64,000 nt of DNA from Opacimonas sp002292215 (GTDB lineage: Bacteria; Pseudomonadota; Gammaproteobacteria; Enterobacterales; Alteromonadaceae). The translations under genes and the position numbers were made by a program. This document shows positions 38,076 through 45,658 of the stretch, in pieces; the first letter of the stretch is position 1; each line of letters starts with the position of its first letter. The notes beneath the pieces are model-generated. The model was not told the DNA's origin and did not search any database. It was given only the letters and a program-made list of their open reading frames with translations. The stretch lies in the NCBI GenBank assembly GCA_943846745.1, contig OX044360.1, forward strand, positions 1,674,001-1,738,000, in the 5' to 3' direction.

Positions 38076-38137
38076 CTTGATTGAATGCGGACGCATTGTT
38101 CACGCATTCAATCAAGCTTATCTTACCAAAGCTTGAT
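38076..38137 (+). promoter_or_regulatory. Two overlapping, mutually exclusive stem-loops after hemL
   Basis: Stem 1 pairs 38076-38089 with 38103-38116, 14 bp without mismatch. Stem 2 pairs ATCAAGCTT (38111-38119) with AAGCTTGAT (38129-38137). The segment 38111-38116 belongs to both, so only one can form at a time. They lie between the hemL stop and the cyclase ribosome site (AAGGA at about 38150). A terminator, or a switch in the cyclase leader, is possible. Neither stem is followed by a clear T-tract. Confidence 0.45.
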
Positions 38138-38158
38138 AACTTACTAATTAAGGACGGT

Positions 38159-39262
38159 ATGTTTTCAGCTTTAGAGATTTTAAGTACCTTGTTGATTGTG
38201 GTTGCTGTCTGCGCATTATTTTTTGCGATAAAATGGCAAATAACACACGCACAGTTAGCTGAAATGCTTCATCAACAAAACCTCGATGCACAACGTGTAG
38301 TGCAACCTAAACAAGCGTTCGATCCTGAACTGCAAGATTTATATGCCGCTAAAGCGCAAGAAGCACGTGACTTACACAACACAATAAGACGCTTCATTCC
38401 CAAGCAATTTATCCAGCATTTAGCCGCAAAACATGAAAGTGACCTAAAAGTTGGATTTGCTGATGAGGATGATCTTGCCATCTTATTTGTCGATATTTGT
38501 CAATTTAGCCATTTAGCAGAAACTCTCAGCCCACAACAAACACTCAATTTTTTGAATTCGTTTTTTTTAAGGATGAACGCGCCGATCCACGCTAACAATG
38601 GCTTTATTGATAAGTTTAATGGTGATGCCATTATGGCGTTATTTGATCATCCTGATGGTAGCGAACACGATAAAGTGATGGATGCATTACAAGCAGCTAT
38701 TGGCTTGCGCCTAGCCTTAAACCTCTATAACGAGCATCTTGAAAACAGTGGCTATCAGCAAATTAATATAGGTATTGGGATACATTATGGTCCCGTTATC
38801 ATTGGCACCGTTGGGACTGAAGATAGAATGGATACCACCGCGTTAGGGGATAGTGTCAACATTGCTTATCGTTTGGAAGGACTATGTCGAAATTATCACG
38901 CTGACATCATTATCTCAGAACAAGTGGTGTTGAATTTGCCCCCTAGACATAGAGTGACGTTCCGGATCTTAGATAATGTTATAGTCAAAGGACGCAGCCA
39001 AGGGCAAAAGATCTACGAAGTATTATCCCATTTACCCAAGCAACAACAAATTATTAAGTTAGCACAAGAAAAAGAAATATTAACCTGTTTGTCATTACGT
39101 AAACAAAAACGTTTAGCAGAGATGGCAGATATCGCTTCATCTTGTATTGCACGTTACCCGACTGAACCGGTGTTTGCGCAGTTTTTGGCTCAAGCCGAAT
39201 TCTTGACTAGAAACCCATTCCATGAGAATAAATCAGGGGCGATTAACAGCCCCCTAATATAA
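38159..39262 (+). CDS. Class III adenylate cyclase, membrane-anchored
   Basis: Makes cAMP from ATP (inferred). From the ATG at 38159 (AAGGA upstream) it has 367 residues: one N-terminal membrane segment (LSTLLIVVAVCALFFAI), a short coiled linker, then a class III catalytic domain. Metal-binding Asp residues are in LFVDICQFSHLAE and FNGDAIMALFD; the Lys of DKFNGDAIM suggests ATP rather than GTP. The transition-state Asn/Arg are in ALGDSVNIAYRLEGL. The upstream TTG at 38081 lies within the hairpin region and is unlikely to be the start. Confidence 0.85.
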   Translation: MFSALEILSTLLIVVAVCALFFAIKWQITHAQLAEMLHQQNLDAQRVVQPKQAFDPELQDLYAAKAQEARDLHNTIRRFIPKQFIQHLAAKHESDLKVGFADEDDLAILFVDICQFSHLAETLSPQQTLNFLNSFFLRMNAPIHANNGFIDKFNGDAIMALFDHPDGSEHDKVMDALQAAIGLRLALNLYNEHLENSGYQQINIGIGIHYGPVIIGTVGTEDRMDTTALGDSVNIAYRLEGLCRNYHADIIISEQVVLNLPPRHRVTFRILDNVIVKGRSQGQKIYEVLSHLPKQQQIIKLAQEKEILTCLSLRKQKRLAEMADIASSCIARYPTEPVFAQFLAQAEFLTRNPFHENKSGAINSPLI

Positions 39263-39279
39263 ACAGGGTGAAATGCTGT

Positions 39280-40203
39280 TTAGGACTGTGCGCGCTGCTT
39301 AATAAAATCAAGCGAAGGAGCAAAATATGCGCCACCAGTTTGCGCACTAGTAAAATCTAAAAAGGCATCATACTCATCGACATTCGTCCCAAAAATCATA
39401 CTGTGCAACATATGTTTAAAAGGGATCGCAGATTGACAATGACTCACAAAAAACAAACCTTGCTCGCGTATATTAGCATAAGGCATCGATTGTCTAACTA
39501 ATTGTTGTTTCGCATGTACATCCGACAAATCAGTCACACGAGAGCGTATATAGTGTGAATTAGCATTCGCTTCAGGGCTTGGTAAGTGATGCTCTCGAGT
39601 ACAGCCCATAACTTGTTCTTGGCGGCGTTGAGATAACAAATTCCAGCGTGCCATATCATGCATATATTTTTGCGTGTGAACATAACAACCACCGGCAAAA
39701 TCTGGATCGTTGTCACCAATAATAGCCACGGTTTTTTTAGTTAAACCACGAGGATTATCGTCTGCATCAATAAAACCCGTTAAATCACGACCATCGAGAT
39801 ATCTAAATCCACGCAAGTCTTCGACTAACTCGACATGAATGCGCAATAACTCGTGCACTTCAACGCTAATTGCATGAACAATATCCAGGCGGTCTGCACG
39901 AATTTGAATAAATAAATCGGTGGTTTGTGATGGTGCTATGCGGTCGTCGCATTGCATATCCGGAAATGGACTAAGCTCAAGTGGACGTAAACCTGGGTAC
40001 AATTCAGAGAAATAATCAGCACCTATACAGACCACGCCAGAGACCATAGCTTCATAATGTTCGTCATCAAAATGGTCAAAAATTTCAATTACGCGAGCTA
40101 ATTTAGAGCGGATTGCCTGCTCATCTTCATCAATAACATTATATTGTAAGTATTGAGCATGTAAGTTTGGCTCTGCACAAATACCTTTTTGTGGTTGACT
40201 CAT
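39280..40203 (-). CDS. Dyp-type heme peroxidase (YfeX-like)
   Basis: A 307-residue DyP-type peroxidase without a signal peptide, so probably cytoplasmic. The region FRYLDGRDLTGFIDADDNP holds the catalytic Asp (GFxD) followed by Ala where the usual GXXDG motif has Gly. The proximal heme His is probably in SDVHAKQQLVRQSMPY, and the end GLFFVSHCQ to SMIFG is as in YfeX. It lies 32 bp downstream of the gamma-glutamyltransferase gene on the same strand. The natural substrate is unknown. Confidence 0.88.
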   Translation of the reverse strand: MSQPQKGICAEPNLHAQYLQYNVIDEDEQAIRSKLARVIEIFDHFDDEHYEAMVSGVVCIGADYFSELYPGLRPLELSPFPDMQCDDRIAPSQTTDLFIQIRADRLDIVHAISVEVHELLRIHVELVEDLRGFRYLDGRDLTGFIDADDNPRGLTKKTVAIIGDNDPDFAGGCYVHTQKYMHDMARWNLLSQRRQEQVMGCTREHHLPSPEANANSHYIRSRVTDLSDVHAKQQLVRQSMPYANIREQGLFFVSHCQSAIPFKHMLHSMIFGTNVDEYDAFLDFTSAQTGGAYFAPSLDFIKQRAQS

Positions 40204-40235
40204 CGCAATACCCGCAGTGAAATAGAATTCATGGA

Positions 40236-41960
40236 TTAATAGCCCGCCGCATGCCCGTCTTTACGACTTTCAGATGCACCGAAATAAACCTTAGTATCTG
40301 CATCATAACGTATGGCTTGATAACCACCAAATGCACCAGAGACATCGCGCAAAACATGACCTTTTTTCAATAACTCTCGACGCGTTTCAGCACTAAACCC
40401 AGATTCCAGTGAAACGTAGCCACCATCGGTCATATCTGTACCCGTAGGTTGAGCTGATCCACTATGTAAAATTCGAGGTGCATCTCCGGCTTCTTGGGTA
40501 TTCATGCCAAAATCAATCATATTCATGACCACCTGTGCATGCATTTGTGGTTGTGCACCACCACCCATCACACCAAAACTCAAATAAGGTTGATTATTTT
40601 TTGTGATAAACGCAGGAATAATCGTTTGAAAAGGACGTTTATTAGGGGCATAAGCATTAAAATGGTTTGGATCTAAGGCAAATAACTCGCCACGATTTTG
40701 CAGTACAAAACCTAAACCCGTTGGTGTCATACCGGATCCCATCCCGCGGAAATTACTTTGAATCAACGACACCATATTGCCGTCTTTATCAGCGACGGTA
40801 AGATAGATAGTATCACCTTCATTGAGACCGGCATCGACCCGCTTTGCGGCTTTATTTGGATTAATCAATGCTTGGCGCTGCGCGGCATATTGCTTTGAAA
40901 TTAATGTTGCCACCGGCACGTCATTAAAATCCATATCTGAGTAGAACTTAGCTCGATCAGCAAAAGCTAATTTTTTAGCCTCAACAAATGTATGTACATA
41001 TTCAGGTGAGCCAAAGCCCATGCCTTCAACATCGTAGCGTTCCATGATATTTAAGATTTGTAGTGCCGCAATCCCCTGGCCATTAGGCGGTAGTTCCCAC
41101 ACATCATAGCCGCGATAGTTGGCCGATACTGGCTCTACCCACGTTGAGCTGTGACTCGCAAAATCATCATAGGATAAAAAGCCGCCTTGCGCTTTAATAT
41201 AGGTGTCAATGATGCGAGCGATATCACCTTTATAAAATGCATCGCGCCCACCTGTTGCGATTTTTTCATAGGTAGATGCCAACCCAGGATTTTTAAATAT
41301 GTCACCGGTGTTTGGCATTTTACCCTTAGGCATATAGGTTTCTTTAAATCCGTCATACTGACCAATACGTGCCACTGAGAGATGTAAATAATAGCTAATC
41401 AACTCTGAAACTGGAAATCCTTCACGGGCATATTTGATTGCCGGCGCTAGGATTTGCGTCATCGGTTTTGAGCCAAATTTGGCATGCATCTCAAACCAAC
41501 CATCCACAGCCCCTGGCACAGAAACAGGTAATGCACCAAATTTGGGGATTTCTGTCAAACCTTGCTCTTTAAAATACTCTAGAGTCAGTGTTTGCGGTGA
41601 ACGACCTGAAGCGTTTAATCCATGTAGTTTTTGATTTTTTGCATCCCAAATAATGGCATACAAATCGCCGCCAATACCACTGCCTGTTGGCTCTACCAAT
41701 CCTAACATGGCATTGGCTGCAATCGCTGCATCGATAGCATTACCACCCGATTTAAGAATGTCTAAAGCTACCTGTGTTGCTAAGGGCTGGCTGGTCGCTG
41801 CCATACCATGCTGCGCTATCACTTCAGAGCGGCTTGCAAAGATTTTTCCAGTTACACGGTCATAGGCGTTAGCTACTGAAAAGTTAGCTAGTACTAACAT
41901 ACTAGTAAGTGTAATTAACCTAAAGATTCGTTTGTAGGTCTTTGTTATTGTTGTTATCAC
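40236..41960 (-). CDS. Gamma-glutamyltransferase family protein
   Basis: An N-terminal-nucleophile hydrolase with a signal peptide (FRLITLTSMLVLANFSVANA), so periplasmic. The family pattern is clear: GMAATSQPLATQVALDILKSGGNAIDAAIAAN in shape, then EPTGSGIGGDLYAI and an autoprocessing site before the small subunit. At that site the sequence reads EGDTIYLTVADKDGN, so the nucleophile would be the Thr of DTI, not the TTH triplet of classical Ggt. A different substrate preference is therefore possible. It has 574 residues and shares a transcript with the DyP gene. Confidence 0.87.
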   Translation of the reverse strand: MITTITKTYKRIFRLITLTSMLVLANFSVANAYDRVTGKIFASRSEVIAQHGMAATSQPLATQVALDILKSGGNAIDAAIAANAMLGLVEPTGSGIGGDLYAIIWDAKNQKLHGLNASGRSPQTLTLEYFKEQGLTEIPKFGALPVSVPGAVDGWFEMHAKFGSKPMTQILAPAIKYAREGFPVSELISYYLHLSVARIGQYDGFKETYMPKGKMPNTGDIFKNPGLASTYEKIATGGRDAFYKGDIARIIDTYIKAQGGFLSYDDFASHSSTWVEPVSANYRGYDVWELPPNGQGIAALQILNIMERYDVEGMGFGSPEYVHTFVEAKKLAFADRAKFYSDMDFNDVPVATLISKQYAAQRQALINPNKAAKRVDAGLNEGDTIYLTVADKDGNMVSLIQSNFRGMGSGMTPTGLGFVLQNRGELFALDPNHFNAYAPNKRPFQTIIPAFITKNNQPYLSFGVMGGGAQPQMHAQVVMNMIDFGMNTQEAGDAPRILHSGSAQPTGTDMTDGGYVSLESGFSAETRRELLKKGHVLRDVSGAFGGYQAIRYDADTKVYFGASESRKDGHAAGY

Positions 41961-42054
41961 GCGCGTTTTCCTTTAGGTAATCGTTGTAACCCTGAGCATA
42001 ACTGTCTGTAAGATAAGTAGCAATCGTCGCAAAGAAATGTTTTGGTCTTGTGAC

Positions 42055-42270
42055 CTAAAACGTATCAAGGTAGAGTTGTTCCACTTTGGTGCGTGCCCAC
42101 TCGGTTTTACGTAAAAACTTCAATGACGATTTAATCGATGGGTCTTTTTTAAAGCAATTGATATTAATCATTATCGCTAAATCTTCCCAGCCATAATGTT
42201 CAACTAATTTAGTCACAATAGTTTGTAACGTTAATCCGTGTAACGGGTTATTTTCTTGAGTCATGTGCAT
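42055..42270 (-). CDS. VF530 (DUF2132) family protein
   Basis: A short protein of about 71 residues, ENNPLHGLTLQTIVTKLVEHYGWEDLA in shape, then NCFKKDPSIKSSLKFLRKTEWAR. This is the full conserved core of the VF530 family, small putative DNA-binding proteins. The longer open frame to 42399 runs into the divergent acetyltransferase leader and is not supported. The ATG at 42270 has a TAGG at a fair distance; 42264 is also possible. Confidence 0.8.
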   Translation of the reverse strand: MHMTQENNPLHGLTLQTIVTKLVEHYGWEDLAIMININCFKKDPSIKSSLKFLRKTEWARTKVEQLYLDTF

Positions 42271-42375
42271 ACGATACCTAGTGCGTAATTTAATGCTTGA
42301 TTTTACAAGCGCAGCGAAACTGCGTAGTCTGCTCATCATACCTTGTTCTTCAACAAAAACATAACGAGACCGAAC

Positions 42376-42942
42376 ATGAATACCCTTACTGAAAAACAAA
42401 AAATGGTGGCTGGCTTAGATTATTTTCCTAGCGACAAAACCTTAGTCGCGGATCGTTTTGCTGCTCGTAAACAACTTGATAAGCTAAATAGCATTCCTCA
42501 AGATCAAGTCAAACAACGTGCCAACGTACTCAAATCTTTATTCGGTTCTGCAGGAAAACGCCTTTACATCGAATCCACATTTAAATGTGATTATGGCTAC
42601 AATATTCATGTGGGTGAAAATTTTTACGCCAATTTTGGTTGTGTTATTTTAGATTGTGCCCCAGTTACTATAGGTCATGATTGTATGTTGGCGCCCAATG
42701 TTGGGATATATACCGCAGCGCATCCGTTGGATCCAACTTTACGTAACAGTGGATTAGAATTTGCCAAGCCCATTACCATTGGTGATAACTGTTGGGTAGG
42801 AGGCAATGCGGTGATTAATCCTGGGGTGATTCTAGGTGACAATGTCGTGGTCGGTTCAGGTGCAGTCGTGACAAAAAGTTTTGGTGACAACGTAGTGATA
42901 GCAGGTAATCCTGCCGTCGTCATTAAAACCATTGAGCTATAA
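42376..42942 (+). CDS. Sugar O-acetyltransferase (maltose acetyltransferase type)
   Basis: A 188-residue left-handed beta-helix acetyltransferase. The N-terminal cap (EKQKMVAGLDYFPSDKTLVADR) is the Mac domain, and hexapeptide repeats follow (IGDNCWVGGNAVINPGVILG and next). The catalytic His is in YTAAHPLDP. The family acetylates glucose, maltose or galactosides with acetyl-CoA; the real acceptor is not predictable. The ATG at 42376 fits the Mac domain start. Confidence 0.88.
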   Translation: MNTLTEKQKMVAGLDYFPSDKTLVADRFAARKQLDKLNSIPQDQVKQRANVLKSLFGSAGKRLYIESTFKCDYGYNIHVGENFYANFGCVILDCAPVTIGHDCMLAPNVGIYTAAHPLDPTLRNSGLEFAKPITIGDNCWVGGNAVINPGVILGDNVVVGSGAVVTKSFGDNVVIAGNPAVVIKTIEL

Positions 42943-42951
42943 ATGCAAAAA

Positions 42952-42969
42952 GCCCCTCCAAGGAGGGGC
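42952..42969 (-). terminator. Rho-independent terminator for amtB
   Basis: GCCCCTCC (42952-42959) pairs with GGAGGGGC (42962-42969) around AA. On the minus strand it is followed by TTTTTGCATTT. It lies 37 bp past the amtB stop and may act on the acetyltransferase transcript as well. Confidence 0.8.
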
Positions 42970-43005
42970 AACACACACTTCAAATAAAAGTATTTAGTTT
43001 AGAGA

Positions 43006-44250
43006 TTACTTAGCAGTCGTAAAATCAGGATAAGCTTCTAAGCCACACTCACTGATATCGACACCTTGGTACTCTTCTTCTTCAGTAACTCGAATACCCA
43101 TCGTCGCTTTCAGAGCTAACCACACTACTGTGCTTGCGCCAAATACCCAGACAAATATCGTCGCAGCACCGATTAACTGACCAGAGAAGCTAGCACCATC
43201 GTTTGTGATAGGTACTAATAATAGACCTAATAAACCAACAGTACCGTGTACAGAGATTGCACCTACTGGATCATCAATCTTAATCTTATCAAGCGCTAAG
43301 ATACTTAATACTACTAACACACCGCCTATCGCACCAAATAAGGTTGCTTGTAATGGCGTCGGCGTAGAAGGTTCAGCAGTAATCGCGACTAAACCAGCTA
43401 GCGCACCATTTAATGCCATGGTTAAATCCGCTTTACCGAACAAAATACGAGCCAGTAATAATGCACCGATCAAACCACCTGCAGCCGCGGCGTTAGTATT
43501 CATGAATACAACAGCCACTGAGTTTGCGCTTTCTACGGTTGCAGTTGCTAATACAGAACCACCGTTGAAACCAAACCAACCCATCCATAAGATAAACGTA
43601 CCTAATGTGGCCAATGGTAAGTTAGAACCAGGGATTGCGTTGGCTTTACCGTCTTTAGTATATTTACCTTTACGAGCACCTAAGATTAACACACCCGCTA
43701 TAGCGGCAGATGCACCAGCCATGTGAACGATACCAGAACCTGCGAAATCAGAGAAACCAAGGTCGCCTAATGTATAAAGACCAAATACTGCCTCACCGCC
43801 CCAAGTCCATGCACCCGACATAGGATAGATAAACGCAGTCATTACCACCGCGAATGCAAGGAATGCCCATAACTTCATACGCTCAGCAACCGCACCAGAT
43901 ACGATTGACATTGCAGTCGCCACGAATACAACTTGGAAGAAGAAATCAGCTGAAGGTGCATACGTTGCCGCATCTTCAGTTACACCTGTTGCGCCATCAG
44001 AAAGGATGCCACTTAGGAATAATGTAAAGTCACCACCACCATACATGATGCTATAACCACAAATCATATACATGGTACAAGCGATCGCATAAAGAGCGAC
44101 GTTTTTAGTTAAAATTTCAGTTGTGTTTTTAGAACGGACTAAACCCGCTTCTAACATGGCAAAACCGGCTGCCATCCACATTACAAATGCACCACAAATC
44201 AAAAAATAAAAGGTATCGAGTGCGTAACTTAGTTCAAATGTCGTTTCCAT
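43006..44250 (-). CDS. amtB: Ammonium transporter
   Basis: Inner-membrane ammonium channel of the Amt family, 414 residues with about eleven membrane segments. Recognisable parts are MWMAAGFAMLEAGLVRSKN in the first helices, FAGSGIVHMAGASAAIAG with the first pore His and the late ISVHGTVGLLGLLLVP with the second pore His. A good AAGGAG precedes the start. It follows glnK by 11 bp; PII binding to AmtB would block uptake under nitrogen excess. Confidence 0.96.
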   Translation of the reverse strand: METTFELSYALDTFYFLICGAFVMWMAAGFAMLEAGLVRSKNTTEILTKNVALYAIACTMYMICGYSIMYGGGDFTLFLSGILSDGATGVTEDAATYAPSADFFFQVVFVATAMSIVSGAVAERMKLWAFLAFAVVMTAFIYPMSGAWTWGGEAVFGLYTLGDLGFSDFAGSGIVHMAGASAAIAGVLILGARKGKYTKDGKANAIPGSNLPLATLGTFILWMGWFGFNGGSVLATATVESANSVAVVFMNTNAAAAGGLIGALLLARILFGKADLTMALNGALAGLVAITAEPSTPTPLQATLFGAIGGVLVVLSILALDKIKIDDPVGAISVHGTVGLLGLLLVPITNDGASFSGQLIGAATIFVWVFGASTVVWLALKATMGIRVTEEEEYQGVDISECGLEAYPDFTTAK

Positions 44251-44261
44251 TGTGATTCTCC

Positions 44262-44600
44262 TTACAACGCTTCACTATCGGCTTCACCAGTACGGATACG
44301 TACAGCTTGCTCTAGGTTATAGACGAATACTTTTCCGTCACCAATTTTGCCTGTTCTGGCATTTTCTGTAATTACCTCGACAAGACGATCAACCTGGTCG
44401 TCATTGACGGCAATTTCCAATTTTACTTTCGGTAAAAAGTCGACTTGATATTCTGCACCGCGATAAAGTTCAGTATGTCCTTTTTGACGTCCAAACCCTT
44501 TAACTTCGGTTACGGTCAATCCGTCCACACCGATATCAGAGATGGCTTCACGCACATCATCCAATTTAAACGGCTTTATGATTGCTGTGATGAGTTTCAT
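44262..44600 (-). CDS. glnK: Nitrogen regulatory PII protein
   Basis: A 112-residue PII signal protein that reports glutamine/2-oxoglutarate and energy state. The T-loop carries the uridylylation site Tyr51 (ELYRGAEYQVDF), and TGKIGDGKVFV forms part of the nucleotide site. The ATG at 44600 (AGGAG upstream) gives the standard MKLITAIIKPFKLDDV start; 11 extra upstream codons are not used. The pairing with amtB marks it as GlnK rather than GlnB. The promoter region has sigma-54 and NtrC-like sites. Confidence 0.96.
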   Translation of the reverse strand: MKLITAIIKPFKLDDVREAISDIGVDGLTVTEVKGFGRQKGHTELYRGAEYQVDFLPKVKLEIAVNDDQVDRLVEVITENARTGKIGDGKVFVYNLEQAVRIRTGEADSEAL

Positions 44601-44643
44601 GTATTGCTCCTGAATGTAAAAATTATTATTCAAGAATGCTATT

Positions 44644-44658
44644 ACAATGATTGTGCCA
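44644..44658 (-). promoter_or_regulatory. Sigma-54 (RpoN) promoter of glnK-amtB
   Basis: Read on the minus strand: TGGCAC, 5 nt, TTGT, matching TGGCAC-N5-TTGC except for the final C. Transcription would start near 44633, about 33 nt before the glnK ATG. Confidence 0.8.
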
Positions 44659-44710
44659 CAATATATTTATTCAACAATATCATGAACTTAGATATAATCA
44701 TTGCTATTTT

Positions 44711-44727
44711 AGCACGTTTCACATGCA
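44711..44727. promoter_or_regulatory. Second NtrC-like site (weaker)
   Basis: AGCAC-N7-ATGCA, one mismatch per half-site from TGCAC-N7-GTGCA. Its centre is 44 bp (about four helical turns) from the stronger site and about 85 bp upstream of the predicted start. Confidence 0.5.
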
Positions 44728-44754
44728 CTCTTATATCTCATTAAATGCTCGCGT

Positions 44755-44771
44755 TGCACTAATTGTGTGCA
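44755..44771. promoter_or_regulatory. NtrC-binding-site candidate
   Basis: TGCACTAATTGTGTGCA, a TGCAC-N7-GTGCA dyad close to the classical NtrC enhancer at glnA. It lies about 130 bp upstream of the predicted sigma-54 start of glnK, a normal enhancer distance. It also lies 45 bp before the divergent gene at 44816. Confidence 0.65.
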
Positions 44772-44815
44772 GGCCGTATTAATGAACTTCCCTAAAACGG
44801 TGTTATCATAGGAGT

Positions 44816-45658
44816 ATGCAATTTTTAATTTATCATGACTCGTTTATTGAGTTAACTCCACCTATTCGCCCTCTCCAACCACCACGACTTATCCCGTGGG
44901 GTTGGATCATAGTTTCGATTTGTGGGCATATTTTGATGGTGTTACTGTTAGTCCAATTTGCCACCTCACCTGAGGTATCTAAATCCCTCAATACAGCATC
45001 AAAGCAGCGTCCCATTATTGCCGCAGAACTAATGGCATACACACGTGTTCCGCCTACAATAAAAACTCCAGTAGTTAACACGATGGTTACTACACCAGTC
45101 ACGCCACCAGTAATGCCAACCAACCTGCAGCCAATTAAACCAACAGAGAGCCCGAACATTGAGCCTCGTCGTGCGAAATCTTTACCTGCAGAAACCATGA
45201 AAGTTCCAGAAAAAAACATAGCGCTACCGCAGCACAGTTTTTCGTTTACCAAATCCAAACCAGCAATACTCACTCCATCGCAATCACAATTACTCTCCAA
45301 TACGACGACGCGTGCCGAAGTGCAGGCATTTTTTAATACGTTTAACAGCGCTGAAACACAAGAGGATGCGCAGCAAGAGGCAAGTAACTTTGCTACAGCG
45401 CAAATAAGTCCAGAGCTATTTGCGGGTGCACCGGCGTTAACCCCTGCACAACAATATGCTAAAGAGATCTATGATGCTAAAATTGATGTGGATTGTTCCA
45501 GTGGTGTGAATAAGGTGCTTGCCACCATCAGTCAATTTACGTTGCATGCCGTAGTTTGCCAAGATAAGGGCAATATTGATGTGTTTATTCAGCAGCGTTT
45601 GGCTGGAAAAGACAGCCGAGAACGCTTACAAGGACTCCAGCGAAAGCAGCAAAACTAA
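44816..45658 (+). CDS. Hypothetical proline-rich, TonB-like bitopic membrane protein
   Basis: A 280-residue protein with one membrane segment (about residues 28-48, WGWIIVSICGHILMVLLLVQFA), a long Pro/Thr-rich periplasmic stretch (about 75-150) and a C-terminal domain with two cysteines (VDCSSGV, AVVCQD) that could form a disulfide. The layout recalls TonB or TolA, but the C-terminal fold is not recognised. GGAG lies only 1 nt before the ATG, an unusually short spacing. Its last 4 bp overlap the end of the convergent mrcB gene. Confidence 0.65.
   Translation: MQFLIYHDSFIELTPPIRPLQPPRLIPWGWIIVSICGHILMVLLLVQFATSPEVSKSLNTASKQRPIIAAELMAYTRVPPTIKTPVVNTMVTTPVTPPVMPTNLQPIKPTESPNIEPRRAKSLPAETMKVPEKNIALPQHSFSFTKSKPAILTPSQSQLLSNTTTRAEVQAFFNTFNSAETQEDAQQEASNFATAQISPELFAGAPALTPAQQYAKEIYDAKIDVDCSSGVNKVLATISQFTLHAVVCQDKGNIDVFIQQRLAGKDSRERLQGLQRKQQN

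Noticed and set aside
43205..43726. 173-residue open frame on the plus strand
   Set aside because: Antisense to amtB, an artefact of codon use in a hydrophobic, alanine-rich gene.
44833..45300. 155-residue open frame on the minus strand
   Set aside because: Antisense to the proline-rich gene at 44816; low-complexity shadow.
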